Assembly: GCA_025526995.1 (NCBI GenBank)
Contig: JAHLKG010000002.1
Coordinates: 806,001-870,000 of the forward strand
Direction: 5' to 3'
From: Powellomyces hirtus
Taxonomy: Eukaryota > Chytridiomycota > Chytridiomycetes > Spizellomycetales > Powellomycetaceae
Length of the DNA: 64,000 bases
Notes under the pieces: model-generated
The model's input: the letters and a program-made list of their open reading frames with translations, nothing else
What the model was told of the DNA's origin: nothing
Databases searched by the model: none
Part shown: positions 11,721 to 28,526 of the stretch, in pieces
Layout: each line of letters opens with the position of its first letter
Position numbering within the stretch: the first letter of the stretch is position 1
Program-made: the position numbers and the translations under genes

Positions 11721-12724
11721 TTATTCTTCCAGGTCCAGCCCTTCCTCCTCATGCACCTCAACGCCGATGTCATCCATATCGTTCCCCAAGATATTGAGAT
11801 GGTACCCAACCGCTTGCACGAAGTGTGCTTGGACAATAGATGGATGTGGGAAGAGGTCACGATAGTGGGTGGTTTGAAGAGTGGTTTGATATCCGGCACC
11901 AGTAGGTTGCTGCCATGTTCCAGGCCAGCGACGGGTCTCAATGAGACGAACAAACCTGCGTCAGTCTATGTCAAGAGCGCCGCAGATCTCACCTTTCCAT
12001 CTTTCGGGAATATCGCAAACCCGAAGGTTTCAAAGCACTCATGCAAAACCAGCGTCAAGCATGAACCCATTCCTGCAATCCATGTAAGGATAGTAACGTC
12101 CCGCGAGCACCGGTTTCTGCGACAAAATCTGCCCCTTGGTCGCCTTGGAGAACTGTCACAAGATAGATCGGTCTCCTCGAGCGCAATGCAAGAAAAACCG
12201 GGACCTTGCTAAACGCAAAACTTACCCATTCTCACGGAGTCGGAAACGGGTTGGGAGCCTTCACGAGGTGAGGATTCGGCATTACTTTTCCGGGATTTCC
12301 TTTCGGGGTTGCACCCCTTCTTGCGGAAAGCGCTGTGGCGCCGAGTCCTCACCTCGTGAGAGCGATTTCGCAACATTCTGTTATCTACCAACATGCGCTC
12401 TCCGAGGTCGACATTTTGTGTACTGTTTAAGGGAACGTGGATAACTAAGCCCCGCCGCTCTTCTGGGGCTGTTCCGAAGCTTTCTGCATCATATTCGGAT
12501 GCTTGTTGAGGGTTGTCAGAGTCGACTGACAGGGCGAAAGGTGTGCAACGAGCGTAGGGAATTTGGGCCACGACTTGACGGTTGGCATCAACAATGGTGA
12601 GGTATATGACCAGTGTTGGGCCAAGTGGGGCAAGTCCTGGGGCCAGTCACATCAGCCGTCGCATGATGCGGGCATGACATCCCTAAACAACCCGCTGCTT
12701 ACCCATCCTACATATGGGAGTCAT
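11721..12724 (-). CDS. Unidentified multi-exon gene, central splicing unresolved
   Basis: Two parts read well. The 5' part is a 22-nt first exon (12724-12703, MTPICRM) joined to an exon starting at 12636, which reads GLAPLGPTLVIYLTIVDANR and later RGLVIHVPLNSTQNVDLGER. The 3' part runs from an acceptor at 11956/11955 to the TAA at 11721-11723, starting FVRLIETRRWPGTWQQ and ending in the acidic tail GVEVHEEEGLDLEE. Between 11956 and 12353 several frames and splice sites compete: a GTGAGG donor at 12352, a GTAAGT donor at 12225, and acceptors at 12153 and near 12083. I cannot fix the structure; the product is probably 200-260 residues. I do not recognise the family; hydrophobic strands hint at a beta-rich fold. 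It is divergent from ERG10, 354 bp away. A long plus-strand frame (11751-12212) overlaps and was not preferred. Confidence 0.45.
12261..12359. repeat. 20-bp inverted repeat (one mismatch) around a 59-bp centre
   Basis: Arms at 12261-12280 (TCACGAGGTGAGGATTCGGC) and 12340-12359 are reverse complements except at one base. The transcript of the unidentified minus-strand gene would form a hairpin here, and the 5' arm on that strand contains a possible GTGAGG splice donor (12352-12347). The element sits either inside an intron or inside a basic, low-complexity coding stretch. I see no obvious target-site duplication. Confidence 0.85.
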
Positions 12725-12861
12725 TCGCGAACCCAAAAACAGGCGACCAGAAAGACATCCGACGAACGAACGAACGAAGCCAAAGAAAGGAACTAGATAT
12801 AATATCGATATTTGGATGTTGGGATCATGCTTTTGCCGAACAATGGGTAAACGGAACCTGA

Positions 12862-14343
<1,482 letters not shown>

Positions 14344-14396
14344 AAGCTTTTTCTTTTCCATTCTTTCACTCTCTGATTATGTATAATAGATATCAT

Positions 14397-15941
14397 CTAC
14401 ACTTGAAGTTGCGCGAGCTTCTCAGCTCCCAAATCGTCCTGACTCTGTGACTGTCCAGCTACGGTACTAGCTTTTGTTTCCTCATCTCCCCGCAAGTCAA
14501 AATCGCACGAGAAGTCAAGCGTCGATGAATTGAACATCGCGAACCCTCCTGCCGGCTTTTGCCAGGATAGGATGTATTTGCCAGGAAGTACTGGAATCTG
14601 CGACTGTATCGTCTCTTTCTGGCTCTCGTAGTTTGCGGATGGGACAACGACAGTTTCCTCCCCAGCTTCATTCTGATGCCTGACTTCAAACTGGACACCC
14701 TTTTTCGATGTCTTGAACTTGTAGTGCAGATCCACTTGTGCCCCTTCCATGTCTTCTTTGGCAATGGCCATGGTGTGCTCAAATACCGTGGATCCCAGAG
14801 ACGCGGTGTGTAAAAAGTTATCGCCTCCTCCAGTTGCTTTCTTGCTCTCCAAGTATGGCGACGGGACACATCCACCGGGCATGTGACTGCATTTGCAAGT
14901 TCCTCCCAGAAACTCGGGAAGGTTCTCTGGGTCGATATGCTGCAGAAGCACATCTTGGTAGTTTGAATCGAGGATAAAGATCTTTTCCAAAATTCGCTTG
15001 TCAAGCCACCGTTTGACAATGTTCCACGCACGCGTGAATATTCCTATAACGACGCATGGGTTCATTAGCGGTGCAGAACAGATACGCCAAGACGCTCACC
15101 GGGCGTACCTGGCGTGTTGACGATAAACAGCCTGGACAGCCGTTCCGGGTACATTTTCGAGTCCAGATCCGAGACCGCTTTGAGCAGGTGCAGCCCCGTC
15201 ATGTCAAACTGCCACATCCCAGAATTGGTGAGGTCGAAAATGACGATATGCTTTTCAATCAATTTGCCGGTTCGCTCTGACACTTCCGGCATCAGCACGT
15301 TGAATATCATCTCGTTGTTTCGAATGTGCCAGTCCAGCATGGTGGCTGGGGTGCATTTCACTGCTAGTCCCTTCACGTCGTGGTACCCGGTGCGTTCAAT
15401 GAAAATGATCTGGCCGTCCTTATCGACTTTGTGGAAACAGCCTCCTCCTACAAGAAATCTCCTCAAGTTAGAACGTTGGCTGCTGGATCGAAGGGTGCTT
15501 GGTCCATGACCAGAGGAATGTGGACGTACCCATGCAAGGACCAAACTTCTTGTACTCTTCCGGCATCCCGGGTGCGTTAAAGTCCCAATTCGCGTCGGGT
15601 ATCGACTTGAAGCCACGTGTGGTCTGCTGCACTGGGTTGCCGTTGATGCCGGGCATAGGCAGTTCATCGATACCGTCCTTGCGTCGCCATTCCACATACC
15701 CAAGAAGCATATCCTTTGCCCGGTGCGCATCCATTTGGCGCGCAATCAGGAACCGAAGGAGCTCCTGCAAGGACCATTTCCCCTCAGTTTGCAAGTCGCT
15801 TCATGGTTTTGCCGACCAATCGGAACGTACGTGATCATCATGCTTCTCTGACTCGGCACTCAAGAGACCTCGCAATTCTGCGATGGATTTCGTTTTCTGA
15901 TCGTCGGTGAGCGCGTCCAAATCCAATTTACTGCTCGACAT
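14397..15941 (-). CDS. SEC14 (CRAL-TRIO) plus GOLD domain lipid-transfer protein
   Basis: Four exons: 15941-15831, 15764-15530, 15447-15109, 15043-14397; they sum to 444 codons (443 residues). The N-terminal CRAL-TRIO-N helix reads ELLRFLIARQMDAHRAKDML. The lipid-binding core follows with FHKVDKDGQIIFIERTG, KHIVIFDLTNSGMWQFD and LFIVNTPGIFTRAWNIVKRW, then the LP-x-FLGGTC-x-C motif typical of SEC14L proteins. The last ~130 residues form a GOLD beta-sandwich ending FDLRGDEETK. Such proteins exchange phosphatidylinositol or other hydrophobic ligands and are thought to link lipid state to vesicle traffic. The second-exon acceptor is set by frame; a slightly longer exon 2 beginning near 15785 cannot be excluded. 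It shares a 200-bp divergent promoter with the formin. Confidence 0.9.
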
Positions 15942-16141
15942 TGTGTGTTTTGTTGAAATTGTTCCCTCAAAGATGCATGTCCTCGCCAAGACTTCTAGCA
16001 TTTTGACAGGACGTGACAAGCCCCAGCCATGATTACGTCATGAGCTGAGTTTGAATCCTAAGGCCGAGGACTGCCGCGGCATGCTGTCATTCGATCCGGC
16101 CTACTGAAATGTATATTGCGCAAAGCCTTCCATAGTATACA

Positions 16142-19100
16142 ATGAATCACAGGGCTTCTTCAGAAACTGGACGCTCTGATGCCGATGGGATTAGCATGAC
16201 GAGATCTCCCAGTCTTTCCTCATCATCATCAGTCAAGAGTTATCGTCACAAGTGGTCGGCAAGGAAGCAACCGTTGAGCACGGTCAGATCAAGCAGCAAC
16301 CTTCCAAGTCCAAGTCCCGACAGCAATTTGGGATCGGCGGAAGGATTTGATGTGTATGGTTCTGATGCGTCCGTTAGCTATGAAGGAAACCCGATGGCCA
16401 ATGCGCGGGCCGCGTTGGTGCAGCTTCAGGACCGAGTTCGTTCGGCATATACATCCGGAATGCTGACAGAACCGTTTGATACGGATTTAATTGATGAACT
16501 CTTTGAGCTAGCCCTGGAAGCTGTAAGACCGTAACTCAAAACTGGCCGAGGCATCGGTTCCACTCTTATGCGGCATTGCTTCTTTCCATTAGGAGCATGG
16601 ACATCTGGGCGACATTCAGAAGGATGCTATGCGAAAGATATCACCAGAAGGCAAACTTCACGTTATTTCATCAGTGGCGGTAAGCTGGGAGTGTGGTTTT
16701 TGGATCTTGGATTTGGGCATTGTTTCATTCATTTGCGTCCTCTTAGTCCAGACAAGAACCCAAGCATTTGACCGATGGGGACAAACAGCCCTTATATTAT
16801 ATCGAGTTCATCAACCAAGCTGCAGCAGACACAGTGCATGGCAAGAAACGTGCTCAGCAGCTGGTTGGGCTCGTCACACGGTTATCGTCAGGCAGTGGTG
16901 GAAAGCAGCCGCATTTGAAAGATGTTCTGGAAGAGCTCAAAGTGCAGTGTTCCTGCCAATCACTAAGGTCAGTGGCAAGCGCTGTGAAGCAATTATTAAT
17001 AGGTGCTAACACTCCAATCTGTAGCTGGGTGCTGAATTTCCTCGATCTTGGTGGGCTCCCAGCTCTGTTTACCTTGCTTCATGCAATGCACCGAAAGCAT
17101 GACAGGTATGCCATCAATTTGTTGAAAACCTTCCGACCTCAAGGCACCTCAAGCTGATCACACTCGCCCACATTTCCTTTAGCAAATTGAAGCACTTTGA
17201 GATCGAGTCAGAGATATTGAAAATTCTGAAGATTGTGGTCAATCAAAATGTGAGACAGCGGTAGTACACGCTCACGATTGTATACCTCCCCAAACGCTAA
17301 CACAAGCCATGATAGAGAGGAATCACGGAGCTGCTTAACAACTCAAGATACCTGAGCATCATTGTGTTATCCCTGGACTCCCCTTTGCTTTCCGCGCGAA
17401 CGTCAGCTGCTGATTTCCTGCTCGCTCTGGTGACAATCGAATACCCACGAGGCCACAAGCTCGTGATGGGCGCCTTTGAACATTTCCGGGCAGCGCACGA
17501 TGACTTGCACACGTTCCAACGGTTGGTTTCGGCCCTTGATAGCCTTGTTCAGACACGGGGCGTGTTTGGAACCACGGTCGGGTCAAGGTCCGAGAACTCG
17601 CTCTTACATTTCGGGGATAAGAACCGCGAGCAGACGCAGCGGGATATCAAGGATTTTTTGGTCTGGCTTTACACACCGCTCTCTGCAGGATGTTGACGCT
17701 CGCTGACATCCGGTTTTGGCTTTCTGCTAGATATCAACCGTGACGTTACTTCGATTGGTAGTAGATGTCCCGCCAGAACTGGAATATCGAATTCATCTGC
17801 GGAATGAGCTGATGGCATCCGGCTTTGGAAAGATTTTGAAGGTTCGCATAAGAATATACCGCGCCCGCCAAAGCTATGGGTGAACTGACCATCGGTGCCC
17901 CACTCCTCAACAGACGCTGCGAACATGGGCATCACAAGAATTTGCAGAGATCCTCACCCATGTCGATGCTTTCGAGTATCGAGCGGCGGCCGATCATCAG
18001 GACTTTGCCGATGACTTGGAGAGTCTCACGGGGATAGATCTGGATGATCCAAATGGACTGCTCGAAGGGTTGCTGGGATCTTTTGCTGAGGGAGATGGCG
18101 GAAAGGACTACGTGCTGTCTATCCTGCAGCATTTGCTGATACCTGCGCGACTGATTGATGGACCGTCAAAGTGAGGATACGCAAAGTTGTTGGGACAATG
18201 TTCTCAGTGTGTTTTTTTTTTCTGGACGATCTCTGAAGGTGCTCCCTTTATGATTGTAGAGCCAAAGTCTTTAGACTTCTGGACCTTATGGTGGCCCAAG
18301 TAGTGCTGGACCGAAATGGGCTCGATCCTGGCTTCACGGATATGTACAAGATATCTGTTGAGGAGGTGATGGAAGGCATCTCCGAGGAAGTTGCAGCCGA
18401 GAACGAGCTATTGCGAGCAAAGGTCATCTTCAACGAGGCAGTTCGGAAACCATGTATGTCAAGCGTGATGAAATGCGGTTGTCAATAGGTATAGATAGGC
18501 ATTGGAACGGCTCATGGATTACGACTTTAGCATCAGCCAATTTCTGGGGATCCGGGACGCAGGAAGATGCACTTCATGCACTGCAAAAGAAACTTGATGC
18601 CGCGAATCTCGAGCATCAGAAGGCGCTTGAACAACACCGTGAGGTGCGTTGACGTTCAAGAAAGGACCTCTATCGTTGAGCAAGCGCTGATTGTCCGCTT
18701 GGTATGCTGCTCGTTTCCGTTCACAGGAATTAAGCGAGATCCTCCATGCGGTACGGAACCGTCCCCCAGGAGGTGGGTCCGGTGGTAAGGAGGATATGGA
18801 AGCCAGGAGGACGCAGACGGCGCTCGAACCCGGACCGATCCTTGCACCAGGAGTTCTTCCCGCCCCTCCAGCGCCTTTATTAGCCAGCGCCAGTGAGCCT
18901 GCTTTCTTCCCTCCATCCACGAGCGAGAGCGAGATATCCAATGTACCACCAGTCCCACCAAGTCCGGGTCTCGGGGGTCCTCCACCACCACCTCCACCTC
19001 CGTTTACCGGGGGCGGTCCCCCTCCCCCGCCTCCACCGATGATGGGTGGGCCCCCTCCCCCTCCGCCGATGATGGGAGGACCGCCACCTCCTCCTGGAGC

Positions 19101-21349
19101 CATTTCGCTTGGTACGGTCGTCGTCCGCGTGATCAAGCAATATACCTATCGAATTTGAGACATTTTGTTTAACTCGTTTCCACTATTTAGGACCCGTGTT
19201 GCGACCGCAGAAATTCCGACCAGCAGTCCACGTCCGCAAATTCGCATGGGAAAAGGTCAACGACATGCAAGCCAAAGAAACCATTTGGGGGAAAAAATTG
19301 CAGATCAAAACCAAGCTGGAGAGTGTCGACGACTCGGAAAACGACAAAGATATGGAAAACCAGGCACAAAAGCTGGGGGTTTTCGAAGAAGTCGATGTGC
19401 TGTTTGCTGTCAAACCACCGAAAGTTGAAGAAGTGGATACGAATGCCAAGAGCAACAAGGAGGTGACATTGATTGATCCAAAGAAGGCGCAAAATATTGG
19501 TACGGGGTCGAACTTCTTTCCTGTTTGAGTATGTACAATTTTCTTATGGGCGCTACATGTATTCTCTAGGCATTTTCTTGGCCAACAGCAAACATAAGCA
19601 CCTGACACCTCGAGATTGGCGTGCAGCCGTGCTAGCGGCCGATGAGGGAATGCTGACAGATGCAGTGACAGGGCAGCTCCTGGCTTATGCACCCAGCAGA
19701 GAAGATGTACGTGTGGCCCCATGCGTCCTGGCATAGATCTTATTCATTGATCCGCGCAATCTAGGTTGCGATGCTGATGAGCCATGCGAAGAGTGATGGG
19801 CCACCGCTGGCCAAGGCAGACCAGTTTCTCTTTGAGGTACGTTACACTTGGAGAGCGATAACCCAACTCAGCGCATCCTGATGTTACGCCTGATTAGATG
19901 AGCAAAATCAATCGCCTCGAAGAGCGCTTGACTGCCATAAACTTTCGCGCTGGCTTCCAAGAGCGATGCAATAAATTAAAAGAGGTATATATCGCAAAAG
20001 AGGCAAAATTTCGGGCATCCTGCACGCCTCTCACAATTCCACATAGGATATATCAACAGCTTATACTGCATTCGAGGCTCTCCAAACATCGGATGCATTT
20101 GCCGGAGTTCTGGAGGTAAGCTGAATGTGACATCATACCGATCATTGACATCAGAGTCCTCACTGTCATGCTAACTCGACCCATAGTTGATCTTGACCGT
20201 AGGCAACTATCTCAACACGGGCAGCTTGTCCGGCGGTGCTCATGGGTTCCGAATTGCAAACATCAACCGGGTACGTTGGCGATCATTCTCAAATAGTGTC
20301 CTCTGCACCTGTTGCTCATCATATATATTCCAACTCATAGCTAGCGAGTACGAAAGCAGTGACCAAAACATCACTCTTACGCTTCATTGCCGGTACAATT
20401 GACACAAAATTCCCAGAGATGGAGTCGTTCATGGATGACTTCCGGGGAGTCTATCCAGCTGTGCGCAGTACGTAAACCACGAATTAATCGCTTCTAAATC
20501 ATCAGAAGACTGACGATCTTTTCTTTGTGTTTTAGTATGCTACGATGAGCTGCAAGACGAACTAGATGCTATACGGGAGAACATCACCCAAGTCCGTTCC
20601 GAACTGCGAGCACAGAAGGACCAACAAGGGCAAACCCACATCCAAAACGATCCAGATATGAAAGATTGCTTCGTGGCACAGATGGAGGTGTTCCTCGCCA
20701 AGGCAAACGACGAGTACACCCACATCAAAGCCAAGCATTCAGATATGTGGAAGGCGTTTGAGGAGTGCGTGGTGTTTTACGGGGAGGAGACTGCGCGGAC
20801 GAAACCTGAGGAATTCTTGTCCATATTCACGACTTTTATGGACTCGTACACGGTAGGTTTGGTTTGCGCGGTTCAAGTCATTTTGGTCTTTCCGTTTGGC
20901 AAAGGCAAACGTGGATGATTTACATTGCCAATCGCTTGCAGGCGGCTGCGGCGGAAAACAAGGTGGAGCGAGCGCGAAAGGACAGGGAAGAAAAGCGTCA
21001 GAAAGCAAGAGAGGTAAATCTATCGCACACAAAGGTTAAATTTTGCGGCTACAAATTCTGATTGGAAGAGCTCCAGGAACGTGACGCCAAACGGCGGAAT
21101 ACACAAGAAAAGAACATATACGCAATCCCTGCTATCACCCTACCTACTGTCGACAAGGATGGCAGTGGCGGTCTCGCCATGGATGATCTTCTAGCATCAT
21201 TGAAGCGAGGCAACTCCAGTGCTGGACCCCTGAGAACTAAGCGATATCCGATCACAGTGGCAGCAGAATCGGACAGGAAAGCATCAACCGCTAGCATCGG
21301 GAACAGGGCCATGGAGCTCCTCGGCAGACTGAGAGAACAGGAAATTTAA
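16142..21349 (+). CDS. Diaphanous-related formin (GBD/FH3, FH1, FH2, DAD)
   Basis: I place 21 exons: 16142-16522, 16593-16679, 16765-16967, 17025-17105, 17183-17249, 17316-17660, 17731-17841, 17914-18170, 18260-18453, 18537-18643, 18727-19111, 19191-19499, 19570-19706, 19765-19836, 19898-19984, 20047-20115, 20187-20270, 20341-20467, 20536-20852, 20942-21013, 21071-21349; total 1257 codons. The Ser-rich N-terminus leads into a GTPase-binding/FH3 region (SWVLNFLDLGGL; LEYRIHLRNEL), a coiled coil, an FH1 with four long proline runs (about 18970-19100), an FH2 domain (VRKFAWEKVNDMQ; LTVGNYLNTGSLSGGAHGFR), and a C-terminal MDDLLASLKRG motif that fits the autoinhibitory DAD. It should nucleate and elongate linear actin filaments under Rho control. 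The last intron acceptor (before 21071) is inferred from frame. Confidence 0.92.
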
Positions 21350-21452
21350 TGCATCTATGAACTGTATTTACAGCCTCGTTGATGGGCAATCATCATCGCC
21401 CACAAAATTTTCTATTGTGTAATTAAACATAAATTAAAATGTATATATCTAT

Positions 21453-22893
21453 CTAGAAGTGACCACCATCTTGTTCTCCCCCGCCTCCGCTATGGTGACC
21501 GTTGGCTCCTGGCCCATCGTCTAGCGCTCCACTAGCAAGTCCTTTGAAATAATCTTTGGGAGGCTTGTTCGCAGTTGGTATATGGGACAGCGAGGTCTCC
21601 TCGGATAGTGGTCGAGCCACACTCAATGGAATATTTTTCAAAGGTTCTCTCGGGGCTGCATGGTCAGAAGCATCCTTCCCACTGTCCTTTCGTTCCATGG
21701 AGGCTGGCCATGGGTCGTTGAAAACTTCGATTCGGCGCCTGACAATTGCATGTGGCCATCTCTTTGCCACGGCCTCAATAATCTTCTCTCGAATATGGCA
21801 TCGGAGATCGAACGCCGCGGATGGATCCTTCGCAGAAGCCAGGAAACGGATCTGCAGTTCGCCATCACTGGTAACGTCGGTAACAGCGCAGTTTGCCACT
21901 TTGCCGTCCCATAAGCCTCCAGATGATGGCAGCACATGATCCATGAACAAAGCGCGGACCTCAGCCACGGGGACCGAAGAGTCAAAGTACACAAAAGCAC
22001 TTCCAATTTTCCAAGGCGAACGGCGCGACCAGTTCTCGAATGTCGATGAGAATATTCGAGAAAGAGGAATGATGAGTCGCCTCGCGTCCCATGTTCGCAC
22101 AACGATGAACATGGACTGGATGGCTTCCACACGGCCGTATTCTCCATCAATAATGACCTCGTCATCAATCAAGATTGGCCTGGTGATGGCGATGATGAAT
22201 GAAGAAAGAGAATTCTCGACCATTGGCTTTGCTGCTATTCCGATTATGATTCCCATGACACCGGCAGAAGCCAGCAAAGAGGCGCCAATCTAGACATGAA
22301 GACGTGTAAGAACTAGTTACAGACGAGTCGGCAAAAGAGCATCCGGGGACTCACCTGCCAAGCCGTTGGAAATGCGAATACGATGCAAGCCGCAGAAATG
22401 ACTCCAATAAATCCATAGCATAGCCTTTTGAAAACCTGGATCTGCGTGTGTGCGATACGAGCATGCAGATTGTTCTCCGACTCCACGTTGTGTGTTCGGA
22501 GAAGGGTGACCGCAGCGAGCCTAACCATGTTACACGCAAAGTAACCGATCCCAATGATCAGGAGCACTATGAACGCACGCCGCACGTCCACGTAGGTGCT
22601 CGGAGTCAAGTTGATTCGGTCCAAAGTGATAAGGATGCCAATGATCGGTAGTAAGACGAAAAGAGGCCATTTGCTGTTGGGTACCGAGTCAGTTTTGGTC
22701 AGTTACTACAGACGGTCGCATGTGAAGGCGGAGTTGCATACCTGAAGGTGACCAGGTCGTCGTCAAAGGGCCATGGCGTCTTGCGGGCTGCCCATCGCAT
22801 AGCGACGAACACGCCAATGTGCACTATCCATGCTATCAAGACAGCACCAATTGGTATGAGTATCTTCTGCCACTCTTCCGTAATTTCGACCAT
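21453..22893 (-). CDS. MscS-family mechanosensitive ion channel
   Basis: Three exons: 22893-22742, 22673-22355, 22289-21453, totalling 436 codons (435 residues). The N-terminal half has several hydrophobic helices (LIPIGAVLIAWIVHIGVFVA; FVLLPIIGILITL; AFIVLLIIGIGYFACNMV; a fourth near 22400). The pore-lining TM3 reads IGASLLASAGVMGIIIGIAA, with the Gly/Ala-rich pattern of MscS. It is followed by the MscS beta-domain (LIDDEVIIDGEYGRVEAI, VVRTWDARRLIIPLSRI) and a C-terminal alpha/beta region. The tail is Gly/His-rich and probably disordered. It has no EF-hand, unlike the endoplasmic Msy1/2 channels of yeasts and moulds, and its compact size is closer to bacterial or plant organellar MscS proteins. 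It probably opens under membrane tension; the host membrane cannot be told. It is convergent with the formin, 103 bp away. Confidence 0.9.
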
Positions 22894-24574
22894 GGCGGCG
22901 GAGTCAAGCAAGAAAGCGGTGGACGCAATATGAAGATGTGTCGAAAAGGCCCCAGTTCTAATAAACTCTGGGTCCCTGCTGGGAACTTGGTTTGAATAGC
23001 GGGCGGGTGTTAAGTGGCTATTGAAATGTGTTGGGGACCGAAATGAAGGAGTGGGGATTGTTGCTCTCCCGAGCCTTTATCTGTTGATCGTCCGGGAGAC
23101 GTCGGCTCGCCCCACCGTCATGATTGGATCTAAGCCTACCGCCATTATTAGTTTGGTAAACAGTGCATGTTGCAGTAAAAATAGTTGGTCCTGTCAGACA
23201 TGCGCGCGCGCGTCGGCTTTTTTTTTTTTTCTTCTTCTGGCGGGCGAGGAAAGTGTCAACGGGAAAACATCATAATTCTGAGTCGCGGCGTATCATCATC
23301 ATATGGTGTGTTGATCATTGATTGAACTGATTCAAGTCTGATTCTGATGATAGTGATCTGGAAAAAATTTGATAGGACGCGCTAAAGAAAGGGGGGGGGC
23401 ATCGATGCGGTCACTTCCTATTACCGTCCTAACGATAGGCTTAGCTAGGAACTGTTTTGCACCCACAGGTTCTAGAAACGGGGCTTGCCAGATTGCGCTT
23501 TGTCAGCGCGCGAAAGGGATGGGATGGGATGCCTTATTGGGCCACGTCATCATTGTGGTTTCAACGGCGACGGCACATGCAAAACCGCCATAAATTAAGG
23601 ATCGTCGGCAGGAAACATGGGATGGGCGAGGATGATCATATTCAAGTTCTATTCTCCAAGAAGACAGTCCCCCGCGGCTCAACAGGCGGCCCATGACAGG
23701 CGACATTGGTGGTTGTTGTGCAAACTGTGTTACGTTGTTTGTTTCTCACTGGCAGAATACAGCATCCTTTGTGCTACAACAATACGTATTTGCAACGCAG
23801 CTTGCTCGAACCTACTTCCCCCCGCCTGTATCCAGTTGGGATCACACGCATGCATGTGAAGATTATTATACGTGTATGTTATCCCACCGACGCGATGTGC
23901 ATGCGGCATGTATCCACGTGTAAACGGACATTGTGAGTTGCGGTGAGTAGTTTGGGTTACGTGAGACCCACATGCTCCTGGTCCTGGGCGGCCTCCGAAA
24001 AATATCTATGCACTATTTGCTTGAGCGGATGCGCCACCGCCCAGTCACCCAGTCAAGGTCAGTACTCCTAACTCAGAAGCAAATGTACAATGAACGGGTT
24101 GATGTAGCACGCAGAGAAACCTTCACGCATATCATATTACCACTGAGACGTCTTATCTGCAAGGACAGCTAACTTGTGGAATGCGGAGGTAATAATGACC
24201 TCTAGGCCTTTGACGGAATCGTGCTTCTGGGTTCGATCATGAGGCCATGTATTGTCGACCGATCATACATTGTCCTCCGCGATGGTATTGTGTATCGGCG
24301 GTTGGTCAGGCTGCGATTCGTTGATCTTTACCTTACCCATATCGATATTTTCTACAACTCTTTCTCGAACGCTACTCGTGATGCGTTAGGGCTAACCTTT
24401 GATTCACACTCCAACCCAACCGCGAGCCGTGGCGCTCTCCTGCGCCATCCATTTGCCCTGTTTGGGCCGAGTACCTTTGGGTGGACTTTCGTACTTCGAC
24501 CGCATCCGTGCATCAACCCCTGTTCCTTGCCATCCATCTACCTCCCCCATCTCGACGAACAAGAAGTCCATACA
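22894..24574. other. 1.7-kb divergent intergenic region
   Basis: No supported gene. It contains a run of about 13 T followed by CTTCTTCT at 23218-23237, a G9 run near 23390 and a CG-alternating patch (23201-23212). Reading frames are short and without recognisable motifs. It should hold the promoters of the MscS-like channel (minus) and of the small membrane protein (plus). Confidence 0.4.
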
Positions 24575-25243
24575 ATGGCCGCCGTCTACTCTCAGAAACT
24601 GACCAGTCTCTCCAGCTGGGCGAACCTCCTGCAGTCCGCCGCCGTGCAAGTCGTTGCTCTGGGCATCGTCCGCCGCGGCGCGAATTTCATCTTGCCAACA
24701 GGCTCGGCCCACTTTGCGGTTGCCTCCCCATCGACCTTCAATTTTGGGTACTCGTCTGAGGCCGTTTACGCCTCGCTGGATGCCCTGGGGGCATTCTCGT
24801 GCCTGCTTTTGACTATTGTTGTGTTGGCCAACTTTGTGTAAGTACCTTATGTGAGATCCTATCTTTAACACTTTGCTGACAGCTATTCTCCCAGTCTCAT
24901 TGCTTCCAACGCATTCAATCTGTCCGCTCTTACCTCCATCGGTCTGAAAGCCGTCGGGTTATCCACGCCCCCAGCATCCCAGCTCAACCTGCTTCCTCTT
25001 GCCGCTGCTGGAGCGCACATTGTCGAGAACCTGCTTTTCCTACTGATCGTTGCCACCGGCGTCCACAGCAATGCGCTAGCTGGTCTAGCGGGCACCATCT
25101 CCATTGTCCGGGACGTTCTCGGCGCCGCCAGTGTTGCCGTCGTTGCCGGAACTCTCCCGGTCTTCCTTTGCGAGTGGGCGAAAAGCATCGGTCGTGATGG
25201 GAGACAGCGAGTGAACCATGTTCAGATGCAGAAAGTAGAATAG
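24575..25243 (+). CDS. Small four-span membrane protein of unknown function
   Basis: Exons 24575-24837 and 24895-25243 with a GTAAGT donor, joined at a valine codon, give 203 residues. The frame is open upstream to 24221, but that part overlaps pyrimidine-rich leader, so the ATG at 24575 (MAAVYSQKLTSLSSW) is preferred. Hydrophobic segments: SAAVQVVALGIV, SLDALGAFSCLLLTIVVLANFVLI (crossing the intron), AAAGAHIVENLLFLLIVATGV, and VLGAASVAVVAGTLPVFL. A short basic, polar C-terminal tail ends the protein. No family was recognised and no signal peptide is obvious. It is convergent with the PabA-PabB fusion gene. Confidence 0.7.
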
Positions 25244-25467
25244 AAGGCACCCGTCGAGTAGAGTACTCCCCTTATTTACGTTCACAGTGGGCGCGAGACC
25301 TTTAAATTAAGACGGGATCGCCGATGGGCGACCTTTGTGGGGATGTCTTATTCACTAGCAACTCAAATGATTCTGCTTACTCGAACATCCGTTAAATTAC
25401 ACTTCTACGCTACTTACAATCAAATTACAGTCCACACACGAAAGGGTACAGGTCACAGTAAGCAAGG

Positions 25468-28526
<3,059 letters not shown>

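Noticed and set aside
11751..12212. 153-residue plus-strand open frame as the real gene
   Set aside because: The minus strand gives better codon use, plausible protein ends and splice sites; the plus frame has no family motif. The choice is not certain.
18519..19136. Gly-rich minus-strand open frame
   Set aside because: It is the complement of the formin FH1 proline runs.
23218..23237. T-rich run as the tail of a retroposed element
   Set aside because: No flanking duplication or element body was seen; it is more likely a simple homopolymer in the intergenic region.
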